Below, piece after piece: positions 17,473 to 26,355 of a stretch of 64,000 nt of DNA; positions within the stretch are counted from its first letter, which is position 1, and each line of letters begins with the position of its first letter. Source of the DNA: Rhodospirillaceae bacterium (GTDB lineage Bacteria > Pseudomonadota > Alphaproteobacteria > Rhodospirillales > UBA2165); the NCBI GenBank assembly GCA_947467145.1, contig CANIGJ010000005.1, forward strand, positions 109,806 through 173,805, in the 5' to 3' direction. The position numbers and the translations under genes were made by a program. The notes under the pieces were generated by a model. The model did not search any database. It was not told where the DNA came from and was given only the letters and a program-made list of their open reading frames with translations.

Positions 17473-18258
17473 TTATGTTTCGTCGCTGGCCTTGTAGGGC
17501 GGCGTGGCCCCCATGGTGATGCCCATGCCGCTCAGGTATGAGGCACGGTCGGACGCAACGAAGGCAACCACGTCGGCAACCTCACGCGATTCCGCCGGAC
17601 GGCCGAAAGGATGGGAATCGCCATAACGGCGCCACTGCTCAGCATCGCCGAACTCGGCCGCCGCGCGACGGCGCCAGATGGTTTCGATGCGATCGGTCAA
17701 TGTAGCCGCCGGATTGACCGCGACAACGCGCACGCCGCGTTTGAAGCTGGCCAGCCCTAACGCCTTGTTCATCGCGATCAGCGCCGCATTGCCCGAGCAG
17801 CCGGCGATGTAATCGGCAAACGGCGATTCACCCGCCTCGCCGATCACGTTGACGATGACGCCTTTCCCGCGCGCCACCATCTTTGGGTAAACCGCGCGCG
17901 TGATGTTGATATAGCCGAAGACTTTCAGTTCCCAGCCCTTGCGCCAGGTTTCTTCGTCGATCTTGGTGATACCGCCGGAAGGAATACCGCCGGCGTTGTT
18001 GACCAGGATGTCGATATCGCCCGCCATCTCGACCAGCGCGGTCTGTTCGGCGCTGATGCCGAGATCGCCCGCGAAGGGCCGCACTTCGACACCATGTTTG
18101 TCGGTCAGGCTTTGCGCGAGATCGGACAGCATCTTGCCGTCGCGCGCCGCGACCACGAGATCGCAGCCCTCTTCCGCCAAAACTTCCGCAATCGCACGAC
18201 CGATGCCGCGTGACGCACCGGTGACGACGGCGCGTTTGCCGCGCAGACCTAATTCCAT
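17473..18258 (-). CDS. SDR-family protein lacking the YxxxK active site
   Basis: 261 aa. The NAD(P)-binding half is intact: VTGASRGIGRAIAE, LVVAARDG and ILVNNAGG. At the catalytic position, where most SDRs have Ser...YxxxK, this protein reads ADYIAGCSGNAALIAMNKAL, so the Tyr and Lys aligned with YSASKAAL are Gly and Asn. It therefore belongs to a divergent SDR group that may catalyse a different reaction or act as a binding protein. A strong SD (AAGGAGG) is present, and the start is 10 bp after the stop of the quinone-reductase gene, implying a two-gene operon. Confidence 0.75.
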   Translation of the reverse strand: MELGLRGKRAVVTGASRGIGRAIAEVLAEEGCDLVVAARDGKMLSDLAQSLTDKHGVEVRPFAGDLGISAEQTALVEMAGDIDILVNNAGGIPSGGITKIDEETWRKGWELKVFGYINITRAVYPKMVARGKGVIVNVIGEAGESPFADYIAGCSGNAALIAMNKALGLASFKRGVRVVAVNPAATLTDRIETIWRRRAAAEFGDAEQWRRYGDSHPFGRPAESREVADVVAFVASDRASYLSGMGITMGATPPYKASDET

Positions 18259-18268
18259 CGCCGCCTCC

Positions 18269-19300
18269 TTATGGGATGAGAACGATCGAGCCGGTGGTCT
18301 TGCGCCCCTCGAGATCGCGGTGCGCCTGCGCCACGTCCTTCAGCGCGTAGACGTGATTGACCTTCACCTTCACCACGCCGGCCTTCATGCGCTTGAACAA
18401 CTCGGCCGCCGACTTGCGACGGATCGTTGGATCGGTGAAGAAGTTCACGGACGTCGCGCGGATGAAATAGACCGAGCGCTGGCCGAGGTTGGCGTGCAGA
18501 TCGACCGCCGGCGGTGCGCCCGAGGCTGAGCCGAACGTCACGACCATGCCGCGGCGTTTGACGCTTTTCAGCGTGTCGTCCCAGGTATCCTTGCCGTTGG
18601 AATCGTAAATCACATCGACGCCCTGGCCGTTGGTCAGCTTCATCACCTCTTCGGTGATGTTCTGTTTCGACAGATCGATGATGTGGGTATAGCCGCACTT
18701 CTTGGCGATCTTCGCCTTTTCCGGCGTGCTGACCGTGCCGATCATGCGCGCCCCGACAGCCTTGGCCCATTGTCCGGCGATCTGGCCGACGCCGCCGGCG
18801 GCCGCATGAAACAGAATGACCTCGCCACGCTTCAGCTTGCGCACGTCGTTGAACAGATATTGCACCGTCGTGCCCTTCGCCAGGGCCGCCACCGCCGTGC
18901 GATCGTCGAGCCATTTGGGCAGCTTGATCAATTGCCCGGCCGAATAGACGCGCGCCTCGCAATAGGCATCGTTGCCGCCCATGCCGACGACATGCTCGCC
19001 GACCTTGAAGCCGGTCACGCGCGGGCCGATCGCCTCGATCACGCCGGCCGCTTCGAGGCCGAGACCCGACGGCAGCGGCACGCCGTGATGCTCGCCCTTA
19101 CGGTTATAGGTATCGGCGAGGTTCACGCCGATGGCGGTATGGCGGACCCGCACCTGGCCGGGGCCGGGAACCGGCACCTCGACCTCGACGAATTTCATCA
19201 CCTCGGGCGCACCGAGTTCAAAAATGCGGATGGCTTTCGCCTTGATCGGCTCGACCTTCTTCGGTGCTGCGGCTTTCGCGGCTTTCTTCTTGGCGGGCAT
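18269..19300 (-). CDS. Zinc-independent quinone oxidoreductase (QOR-type MDR) with Lys/Ala N-terminal extension
   Basis: 343 aa. After an N-terminal extension (MPAKKKAAKAAAPKKVEPIK) the protein is a standard NADPH:quinone reductase of the medium-chain family: AIRIFELGAPEVMKFVEVEV, TAIGVNLADTYNRKG, LGLEAAGVIEAIG and the Rossmann motif AAAGGVGQIAGQWAKA. The catalytic zinc ligands of alcohol dehydrogenases are absent, as expected for QOR. It should reduce quinones or other alpha,beta-unsaturated carbonyls with NADPH. First gene of a pair with the SDR. The basic leader is unusual for a cytoplasmic enzyme and recalls the tail on the MetE-like protein. Confidence 0.85.
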   Translation of the reverse strand: MPAKKKAAKAAAPKKVEPIKAKAIRIFELGAPEVMKFVEVEVPVPGPGQVRVRHTAIGVNLADTYNRKGEHHGVPLPSGLGLEAAGVIEAIGPRVTGFKVGEHVVGMGGNDAYCEARVYSAGQLIKLPKWLDDRTAVAALAKGTTVQYLFNDVRKLKRGEVILFHAAAGGVGQIAGQWAKAVGARMIGTVSTPEKAKIAKKCGYTHIIDLSKQNITEEVMKLTNGQGVDVIYDSNGKDTWDDTLKSVKRRGMVVTFGSASGAPPAVDLHANLGQRSVYFIRATSVNFFTDPTIRRKSAAELFKRMKAGVVKVKVNHVYALKDVAQAHRDLEGRKTTGSIVLIP

Positions 19301-19469
19301 CGCCCCCTCCCCTGAAACGCTGACGTTCGATTGCCCTCATACAATCGCTAATCACCGAGCAAGGCAATGCAGGGCCGCGCTGGGCCGACGCCCAATCTCA
19401 TTGCCCTAGTCAACCTTCCAGGGACCTGATAAAATTGGACTTTCCTATTCCGCATCGCAGAAAAATTCC

Positions 19470-22400
19470 GTGGCCGATCACATCCGCAAGATCAAGAAGC
19501 TCCTCGTCGCCAACCGCAGCGAAATCGCCATCCGCATCATGCGCGCGGCGACGGAACTCGGCATCAAAACCATCGCCGTCTATTCGCACGAGGATCGCTT
19601 CTCGCTGCACCGCTACAAAGCGGATGAGGGCTATCTGGTCGGCGCCGGTAAAGGACCGATCGAAGCCTATCTCGATATCGAGGACATCATCCGCATCGCG
19701 ATGGAATCGGGCGCCGATGCGATCCATCCGGGCTACGGGTTCTTGTCGGAAAATCCCGGCCTGCCGGAAGCATGCGAAGAAGCCGGCCTGATCTTCGTCG
19801 GCCCGCCCGCCGAGGTGATGAAGCAGATGGGCAGCAAGGTGGCCGCCCGCGCATTGGCTGCCAAAGCCAAAGTGCCGACCATGCCCGCCACCGGCCCGCT
19901 GCCATCCGATCCCAAAAAGATCAAAGCGCTCGCCAAGGATGTCGGCTATCCGGTGATGATCAAGGCGACGTGGGGCGGCGGCGGACGCGGCATGCGCGTC
20001 GTCGATAGCGAAGCGCAGTTGTTGGACAATGTCGGCGCCGCGTCGCGCGAAGCCTAAGCCGCCTTCGGCAACGGCGAAGTCTATATCGAAAAGCTGGTGC
20101 GCAATGCGCGCCACGTCGAAGTCCAGGTGCTGGGCGACAAATACGGCAACATCGTGCATCTGTGGGAACGCGATTGCAGCGTGCAGCGCCGCCATCAGAA
20201 GGTGATCGAACGCGCCCCCGCCATGTATCTCGACGATGCGCAGCGCGCCCAGCTGTGCGAGATGGGCTTGCAGATCGCGCGCGCGGTCGACTACCGCAAC
20301 GCCGGCACGGTCGAATTCCTGCAGGACGCCGATACGGGTGCGCTCTATTTCATCGAAATGAACCCGCGCATTCAGGTCGAACACACGGTAACCGAATGGG
20401 TCACCGGCATCGATCTCGTCCAGGCGCAGATCAAGGTCGCCGAAGGGGCGCGCATCGGCACGGCCGAAAGCGGCGTGCCCGAACAGAAAGACATCCGCCT
20501 CTACGGCCACGCGATCCAATGCCGCGTGACGACGGAAGACCCGGAAAACAATTTCACGCCCGATTACGGCCGCCTCACCGCCTATCGCAGCCCGGCGGGC
20601 TTCGGCATCCGTCTAGACGGCGGGACCGCTTATACCGGGGCGCTGATCACGCGCTATTACGATTCACTACTGGTGAAGGTGACCTCGTGGGCGCCCGATG
20701 CCGAGCGCTCGATCGCGCGCATGGATCGCGCGCTGCGCGAATTCCGTATCCGCGGCATTTCGAGCAATCTGCGGTTCCTCGAAACCGTGATCAATCATCC
20801 GAAATTCCTGAACGCGGAATACACCACCAACTTCATCGACACGACGCCTGAGTTGTTCAAATTCGTCGTGCGGCGCGATCGCGCGACGCGCCTGCTGGAA
20901 TTCATCGGCAACGTCGTCGTCAACGGCCAGCCCGAAGTGAAGAACACCAAACTGCCGCCCCACGCCGTCGATCCGCGCGTGCCCATCCTGCCGGCCGGCG
21001 ATCCACAGCCCGGCACGAAGCAATTGCTCGACAAGCTGGGGCCCGAGAAATTCTCCAAATGGATGCTGGCCGAGAAACGCGTCCTGATCACAGACACGAC
21101 CATGCGCGATGCGCACCAGTCCTTGCTGGCGACGCGCGTGCGCACCAAGGATATCGTCGATATCGCGCCCGCCTACGCCAAGATGCTGCCCGAACTGTTC
21201 TCGATGGAATGCTGGGGTGGGGCGACCTTCGACGTCGCCATGCGCTTCTTGCACGAATGCCCGTGGGAGCGCTTGGCCGAACTGCGCGAAGCGATGCCAA
21301 ACCTGCTGACGCAGATGCTGCTGCGCGCATCCAACGGCGTCGGCTACACCAACTATCCCGATAACGTGGTGCGTTATTTCGTCCACGAAGCCGCCAAGGG
21401 CGGCATGGACCTGTTCCGCATCTTCGACTCGCTCAACTGGGTCGACAATATGCGTGTCGCGATGGACGCCGTGCTGGAAAGCGGCAAGCTGTGCGAAGCC
21501 GCGATTTGCTATTCCGGCGACATCACCGACCCCGCGCGCACCAAATACGATCTCAGCTATTACGTGAAGCTGGCGCATGAATTGGGCGACGCCGGCGCGC
21601 ACATCATCGGCATCAAGGACATGGCCGGGCTGTGCAAACCCGAAGCCGCGCGCCGCCTCGTGAAGGCCATCAAGGAAGAAACCGGCCTGCCGGTGCATTT
21701 CCATACGCACGACACCAGCGGTGCGTCCGCCGCCAGCGTGCTGGCCGCCGTCGAAGCCGGTGTCGATGCCGTCGACGCCGCGATCGATGCCATGAGCGGT
21801 CTCACCTCGCAGCCGAATTTGGGCGCCATCGTCGAAGCGCTGCGCAACGGCAAGCGCGATACCGGTCTCGATCCGGCCGCGATCCGCAAGATCTCGACCT
21901 ATTGGGAACAGGTCCGCACGCTCTACACCGCGTTCGAGGCCGATTTCAAATCGGGCGCGTCGGAGGTGTACCAACACGAAATCCCGGGCGGGCAATATAC
22001 CAATCTGCGCCAGCAGGCGCGATCGATGGGTATCGACCATCGCTGGTCGGAAGTCGCCGACACCTATGCTAGCGTCAATAAGATGTTCGGCGATGTGATC
22101 AAGGTGACGCCGACCTCCAAGGTCGTCGGCGATCTCGCACTCATGATGATCACCGGCAATCTGACGCCGGCCGAAATCCAAGATCCCGAGCGCGAGATCG
22201 CGTTTCCGGAATCGGTGATCCAGTTCTTCCGTGGCGACATCGGCCAGCCTTATGGCGGCTTCCCCAAGGCCCTGCAGACCAAAGTGCTGAAGGGCAAGAA
22301 GCCGCTGACCAAACGGCCGGGCGCGGTGATGAAGGCAGTCGATCTCAAAGCCGCGCGCAAGGAAGCCGAGCACAAGGCCGGACGCCATATCAGTGATGCA

Positions 22401-22925
22401 GAATTCGCTTCGTACCTGATGTACCCGCAGGTCTTTATCGATTACGCGCAGCATCGCCGGACCTACACCGACGTGCACAAGGTGCCGACGCGCGCGTTCT
22501 TCTACGGCATGGATGCGGGTGACGAGGTCGCGATCGAACTGCAGAAGGGCCGGGCACTCGTCGTGCGGTTCCTCGTGCTCGGCGATGTCGACGAGAACGG
22601 CCTGCGCACGGTCTTCTTCGAACTCAACGGCCAGCCGCGTTCGGTGCGTGTCAAAGATGAGGCCTCGGGCCTCACCAAACCCGCCAACCGCACGGCGGAA
22701 GCCATGAACCCATCCCATGTGGGCGCGCCCATGCCGGGCATCGTGTCCAGGATTTCCGCCGCCAAGGGCCAAAACGTTAAGAAGGGCGAAACCCTCCTTG
22801 CTATCGAAGCGATGAAAATGGAGACTGCCGTCACCGCCGAGCGGAACGGAATCATCTCTGAGATAGTTGTAACGATCGGAACTCAGGTAAACGCCAAAGA
22901 CCTGCTGATCGTTTTCGAGGATTAA
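19470..22925 (+). pseudogene. pyc: Pyruvate carboxylase with one in-frame TAA
   Basis: Both parts are in one frame and together give 1151 codons, the normal length of pyruvate carboxylase (pyruvate + HCO3- + ATP to oxaloacetate). Order: biotin carboxylase (KLLVANRSEIAIRIMRAATE at the start, ATP-grasp loop WGGGGRGMRVV, EMNPRIQVEHTVTEW), carboxyltransferase (ITDTTMRDAHQSLLATR, MECWGGATFDVA), and C-terminal biotinyl domain with AIEAMKMET (Lys1116). A TAA at 20055-20057 interrupts SREA-stop-AAFGNGEVYIEKL, where the family has Lys. There is no frameshift, and the following 950 codons are intact. It may be a recent nonsense mutation, a sequencing error or a read-through site. The start is GTG at 19470. 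Confidence 0.88.
20055..20057 (+). other. Premature ochre codon within pyc
   Basis: TAA replaces the codon where homologues have Lys (EAKAAFG becomes EA-stop-AAFG). One change from AAA gives TAA. Flanking codons continue the same frame on both sides. Confidence 0.85.
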
Positions 22926-22933
22926 GAAATAAT

Positions 22934-23722
22934 ATGAATTTGGTGTCCGCCGCGATCCTGGGCATCGCGGTTTCTTGCGCCGGGGCACGTATCGCCGCCG
23001 CCTTAGATCAACCGTCTGCCGCTTCACCCTTCCCTGTACCGCCCTGTGCCGGTCAGCCGTCGCCGGCCTATCCCGATGTCGTGCAGACACCGGTGGTGCA
23101 GATCTGGCGCGACGCCGAGTTGAAGGCCTGGCAGATCCCAGCTTGCCTGACCCTGCCCACGATCAATCCGAACAGCCTGATGGCTGCCGTCGGCCGCTTT
23201 AAGACCGAAGGCGGCATGGACGTCATTGCCGGGCGTCTCGCCGCGATCACGGATTTGCTCAAGGTCCGCTATTTCGCCTTCGATGAGGGCTTCAAGAATC
23301 TCTACACCGGCGCATACGCGCTCGGCGATAGCGGCGATGCCAAGCGTGCCGACTTCACCCAAAACGACATCCAGACGGATCGCGTTTTGCGCTTCTGGAA
23401 AGAAGAGAATTCCGCACTCGGCGGCATCATCTATCGCTTGAACATTCTCGAGCGCACCGAGAACCGTCTCGTCTACACGATCGTCAACGAGACCGCCGCC
23501 AAGGCGCTGATGTTCACGGCGAGCGAGCCCGGCGAGTTCCGTCAATATTATTTCGTCGAGCGCGATCAGGACGACACGTGGCGCTACTACAACATCGTCG
23601 AGGCCAAGGTCGGCGCGGGCACATTCAGCGTATCGTCGCGCTCGTTCCAGTCGCGCGCGATCGCGCATTTCCGCCAACTCGCCGCCTATGCGTACGAGAC
23701 GCCCTGGGCGTCGCGCCCTTAG
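22934..23722 (+). CDS. Secreted protein of unknown function downstream of pyc
   Basis: 262 aa with a likely signal peptide (MNLVSAAILGIAVSCAGARI AAA). The mature part has aromatic-rich beta-strand-like segments (KVRYFAFDEGFKNLYTGAYA, GEFRQYYFVERDQDDTWRYY) and a PACLTLPTINPN segment; I recognise no named family. It starts 8 bp after the pyc stop and may be co-transcribed. Its TAG stop is formed partly by the first bases of the 139-bp palindromic element, so the original C-terminus may have been different. Periplasmic location is inferred from the signal peptide. Confidence 0.7.
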   Translation: MNLVSAAILGIAVSCAGARIAAALDQPSAASPFPVPPCAGQPSPAYPDVVQTPVVQIWRDAELKAWQIPACLTLPTINPNSLMAAVGRFKTEGGMDVIAGRLAAITDLLKVRYFAFDEGFKNLYTGAYALGDSGDAKRADFTQNDIQTDRVLRFWKEENSALGGIIYRLNILERTENRLVYTIVNETAAKALMFTASEPGEFRQYYFVERDQDDTWRYYNIVEAKVGAGTFSVSSRSFQSRAIAHFRQLAAYAYETPWASRP

Positions 23723-23859
23723 AGCATATATCTCCAATATTGATCCCGTCTGCGTTGCGGTCGGCAGGCCGATCCGTCAGGCGCGTCGCGCCGGGCGATG
23801 TGGCTCCATCGGCCAAGCGATGCAACGCAGACGGGATCAATATTGGAGATACATGCTCT
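23721..23859. mobile_element. 139-bp palindromic (MITE-like) intergenic element
   Basis: 38-bp ends at 23721-23758 and 23822-23859 are inverted copies with one mismatch; they begin agagcat and contain ctccaatattgatcccgtct. The 63-bp middle is partly self-complementary (ggccgat / atcggcc). The agagcat...atgctct ends recall palindromic repeats scattered in other alphaproteobacterial genomes. It has no coding capacity. The left end overlaps the stop codon of the secreted-protein gene. It folds into a long hairpin and may also stop transcription. Confidence 0.75.
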
Positions 23860-23864
23860 TAAGA

Positions 23865-23899
23865 AAACGTCCCTACCGCAGGCAACAGTAGGGACGTTT
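23865..23899 (-). terminator. Terminator for the secreted-protein gene at 23945
   Basis: aaacgtccctac / gtagggacgttt form a 12-bp stem with an 11-nt loop. On the minus strand it is followed by ttttctt, placed 46 bp after the stop of the 129-aa protein. Confidence 0.75.
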
Positions 23900-23944
23900 C
23901 CAACTCATCCCGGTCGGCTGACGAACCGGGACTTCGCGAAAGTC

Positions 23945-24334
23945 TTAGACGTATTTCCCGCCGAAATGATCTTTCAGGCAGCGCGTCACCTTGAGGCGTT
24001 GGTCGATGTCGCGGATGTGATCGACCAGGCTGTCGCCCTCGAGCCGGAGCCCGCGCGATTTGACGACGGCGGCGCCGTTGCTCTGGCTGATCTGGGTCAT
24101 GCGGATGCGATAGCTTTCCCATTTGGCGATGTAGGGATCCCAATCGCCTTGGAAGGTCTGGTCAACATATTCGATGATCTTCTGCGGCGTGGTGTCCCAC
24201 CAAGCGACCTCGGGCAGGCGCGGGCACGACTTGGCAATGGCATCGGCGCTCGCCGGGCCGGCCGCTTGTGCAGTCAATGGCATCAATGAGATCAGCGCCG
24301 CGCTAATCGCGGCCGCCAGCCTGGGTGCAAGCAT
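23945..24334 (-). CDS. Small secreted protein of unknown function
   Basis: 129 aa from the ATG at 24334; the AAAGGAGAGGAT just before it is a good SD, whereas an ATG 18 bp further upstream would place the SD inside the gene. A signal peptide is clear (MLAPRLAAAISAALISLMPL TAQAA). The mature protein has two Cys (KSCPRLPEV and VTRCLKDHF) that could form a disulfide, and Trp/Tyr-rich helices (PYIAKWESYRIRM). No family recognised. Monocistronic, ending in a strong terminator. Confidence 0.7.
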   Translation of the reverse strand: MLAPRLAAAISAALISLMPLTAQAAGPASADAIAKSCPRLPEVAWWDTTPQKIIEYVDQTFQGDWDPYIAKWESYRIRMTQISQSNGAAVVKSRGLRLEGDSLVDHIRDIDQRLKVTRCLKDHFGGKYV

Positions 24335-24454
24335 ATCCTCTCCTTTACTCAATTCTTGAGTAAAAAATTCCTAGATACTCACGCCCATTTTTTTGGAGAC
24401 CGCCCATGATTTTCCGGGCGACACCTTGTTGGACGGATTAGACTCCGCCAATGG

Positions 24455-24469
24455 TTAACCAGGTCTTAA
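24455..24469 (+). promoter_or_regulatory. Perfect CtrA-type box before flhX-fliO-fliP
   Basis: TTAA-ccaggtc-TTAA in the extended form GGTTAACCAGGTCTTAACG, 80 bp before the flhX start. This matches the CtrA consensus and the class II flagellar promoter pattern of Caulobacter. Confidence 0.72.
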
Positions 24470-24548
24470 CGCGCTTGGTTACCACGACCGCACCCACGGC
24501 AATCCCGGGCGGTAATGGCTTCTTAAGCATGTTCGGGCAGGTTGGCGG

Positions 24549-24998
24549 TTGAGCCAGAACGCCTCAAAAAAACTGGTGGTGGTCAAAGTGACGGAGCCCA
24601 AAAAGGGCGATTCCAAGCGCAAGGATGTCAGCGTCGATGTCCGAGCCGGCGCGGAACCCGCCCCGCCCAGCGAACGCGGCCCCGCCAAGGCGGTCGCGAT
24701 CAAGGACATGAGTCAGAGCGGCGCCTTGCCGCGCCTGATCGCGTCGGGGCACGGCGCCGTCGCCGAACAAATTCTGCAGATCGCCTGGGCCAACGACATC
24801 AAGGTGCGCGAGGACGCGGACCTGGTCGAAGTCCTGGCGGCGATCGATGTCGAAAGCGACATCCCGATCGAAGCCTTCGCCGCCGTCGCCGAAATCCTAT
24901 CCTACGTCTATCGCGCCAATGCCGGCGAGATCCCGCTGGACGATCCCGAACCCCTCTCTGTCGAAAGAAATGACGATGCCCCCACTCGACCTGTTTGA
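24549..24998 (+). CDS. flhX: FlhB C-terminal-domain homologue FlhX
   Basis: 149 aa, TTG start. After a charged, Pro-rich leader (about 50 residues), AVAEQILQIAWANDIKVRED ... IPIEAFAAVAEILSYVYRAN matches the cytoplasmic part of FlhB after the NPTH cleavage site (compare IPQKYYQAVAEVISYVFRLT in the FlhB of this window). There are no membrane segments and no NPTH. Such proteins (FlhX) can partly replace the FlhB C-domain in export switching. It is the first gene of the fliO-fliP transcript and overlaps the next gene by 29 bp. The TTG start is the only candidate early enough. Confidence 0.8.
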   Translation: MSQNASKKLVVVKVTEPKKGDSKRKDVSVDVRAGAEPAPPSERGPAKAVAIKDMSQSGALPRLIASGHGAVAEQILQIAWANDIKVREDADLVEVLAAIDVESDIPIEAFAAVAEILSYVYRANAGEIPLDDPEPLSVERNDDAPTRPV

Positions 24999-25239
24999 TG
25001 CTGCCGACGATCTCGCAAAGATGATCGCGACGGCGCGTGAAGCCCTGTCCAAAGGCCACGGCGTGGACCTCTCGCCGATCGAAACCCACGTCACGGCGAT
25101 CTACAGCGAAGTCTCGAGTAGCGCCTTCACGCCGCAAGTCGACCGCTCGACCCTGCTGGCGCGCCTCAACATCCTGCTGCCGCAACTGAACGCACTCGAA
25201 GCGGACCTCACGGCGGCCAATCAGACAGCGGGTAACTGA
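24970..25239 (+). CDS. Small helical protein in the flhX-fliO operon, function unknown
   Basis: 89 aa from the ATG at 24970 (a second ATG at 24976 is possible). The sequence MTMPPLDLFDAADDLAKMIA continues with heptad-like helices (TLLARLNILLPQLNALEADL) and no membrane segment or signal. It overlaps flhX by 29 bp and ends 10 bp before fliO, so it is part of the export-gate operon. A role as chaperone or regulator for flagellar export would fit its size and position, but no named family was recognised. Confidence 0.65.
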   Translation: MTMPPLDLFDAADDLAKMIATAREALSKGHGVDLSPIETHVTAIYSEVSSSAFTPQVDRSTLLARLNILLPQLNALEADLTAANQTAGN

Positions 25240-25249
25240 CGCACACCCG

Positions 25250-25558
25250 ATGGATATCGCCCTCACCGATTATCTACGCTTCATGCTCGCCCTGGCCTTT
25301 GTGCTGGGGCTGATTCTGGGCGCGGCGCTGCTCGCCAAGCGTTTCGGCCTCGGCAATCAGGCGCCGCTGCGACTGCGCGGCTCCAAACGCCTCGCCATCG
25401 TCGAAAGCATGGCGCTCGACACCAAACACCGCTTGCTGCTGGTGCGGCGCGACCAGACCGAACATCTCATCGTCGTCGGCGCGACGTCCGACCTGGTCAT
25501 CGAAACCGGCATCGCCGCACCGGGTGCCTTGGCCACGCCCGCGGACGCCCAGCCATGA
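25250..25558 (+). CDS. fliO: Flagellar biosynthesis protein FliO
   Basis: 102 aa. One N-terminal membrane segment (YLRFMLALAFVLGLILGAAL), then a small beta domain with KRLAIVESMALDTKHRLLLV and RRDQTEHLIVVG, the FliO core. FliO helps assemble the FliP ring of the export gate. Its stop overlaps the fliP start by ATGA. Confidence 0.9.
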   Translation: MDIALTDYLRFMLALAFVLGLILGAALLAKRFGLGNQAPLRLRGSKRLAIVESMALDTKHRLLLVRRDQTEHLIVVGATSDLVIETGIAAPGALATPADAQP

Positions 25559-26280
25559 GACGCTTCGTCCCCATCTTCCTGGCGTTGTTGGTCGTGCTAC
25601 TGCCGCATGTCGCGGCGGCACAGTCCCTCAATCTCGATCTCAACGACGGCGGCCCCTCCAGCACCGGCCGTCTGATCCAGCTCTTCTTGCTGTTCACGGT
25701 CCTGAGCATCGCGCCGTCGATCCTGGTGATGGTGACCTGCTTCACCCGTATCGTCGTGGTGCTGTCGTTCCTGCGCACCGCGATGGGCACCCAGCAGACA
25801 CCGCCCAACCAAGTGTTGATGAGCCTGGCGATCTTCCTGACGCTCTTCATCATGATGCCGACGTTGCAGGAATCCTGGGATCAGGGCATCCAGCCCTACG
25901 TCGTCGGCCAGATCAACGAGCAGCAGGCGTTTGAGCGCTCGGCCGCACCCTTGCGCGTCTTCATGCTCAAGCATGTGCGCGATAACGATCTTCAGTTGTT
26001 CGCCGATGCCGCCAAAGTCGATTCCACGGTGGCCGAAGTGCCGCTCCGCGTCCTCATACCCGCCTTCATGATCAGCGAACTGCGGCGCTCGTTCGAGATC
26101 GGCTTCCTGGTCTTCATCCCGTTCCTGGTGATCGACATGGTCGTCGCCTCGGTGCTCATGTCGATGGGCATGATGATGCTGCCGCCCGTCATGATCGCCA
26201 TGCCGTTCAAGATCATCTTCTTCGTGTTGGTGGACGGCTGGTTCCTGATCGTCGGCAGCCTGATCCAGAGCTTCGGCTAA
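25555..26280 (+). CDS. fliP: Flagellar export gate protein FliP
   Basis: 241 aa. A cleavable signal peptide (RRFVPIFLALLVVLLPHVAA) is followed by the FliP signature FLRTAMGTQQTPPNQVLMSL and by the C-terminal KIIFFVLVDGWFLIVGSLI. FliP forms the pentameric core of the export gate with FliR and FliQ. Overlaps fliO by 4 bp; no flagellar gene follows on this strand until 37.7 kb. Confidence 0.95.
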   Translation: MRRFVPIFLALLVVLLPHVAAAQSLNLDLNDGGPSSTGRLIQLFLLFTVLSIAPSILVMVTCFTRIVVVLSFLRTAMGTQQTPPNQVLMSLAIFLTLFIMMPTLQESWDQGIQPYVVGQINEQQAFERSAAPLRVFMLKHVRDNDLQLFADAAKVDSTVAEVPLRVLIPAFMISELRRSFEIGFLVFIPFLVIDMVVASVLMSMGMMMLPPVMIAMPFKIIFFVLVDGWFLIVGSLIQSFG

Positions 26281-26299
26281 TCGCGCCTAACGATTCCCG

Positions 26300-26329
26300 T
26301 TGACATATGTTCCCTTTTTGTTCTAATTT
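26300..26329 (+). promoter_or_regulatory. Likely sigma70-type promoter
   Basis: TTGACA at 26300-26305 and TAATTT at 26324-26329 with an 18-bp AT-rich spacer, directly before the two-gene unit at 26356. The AT content is well above the surrounding sequence. Confidence 0.55.
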
Positions 26330-26355
26330 ATGCCTCCATTAATTTGGAGGCTTAA

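Noticed and set aside
20667..23090. 807-codon open frame on the minus strand
   Set aside because: It is antisense to the conserved carboxyltransferase and biotinyl domains of pyc; its translation is rich in Arg, Asp, His and Gly without any domain. High-GC codon bias creates such frames.
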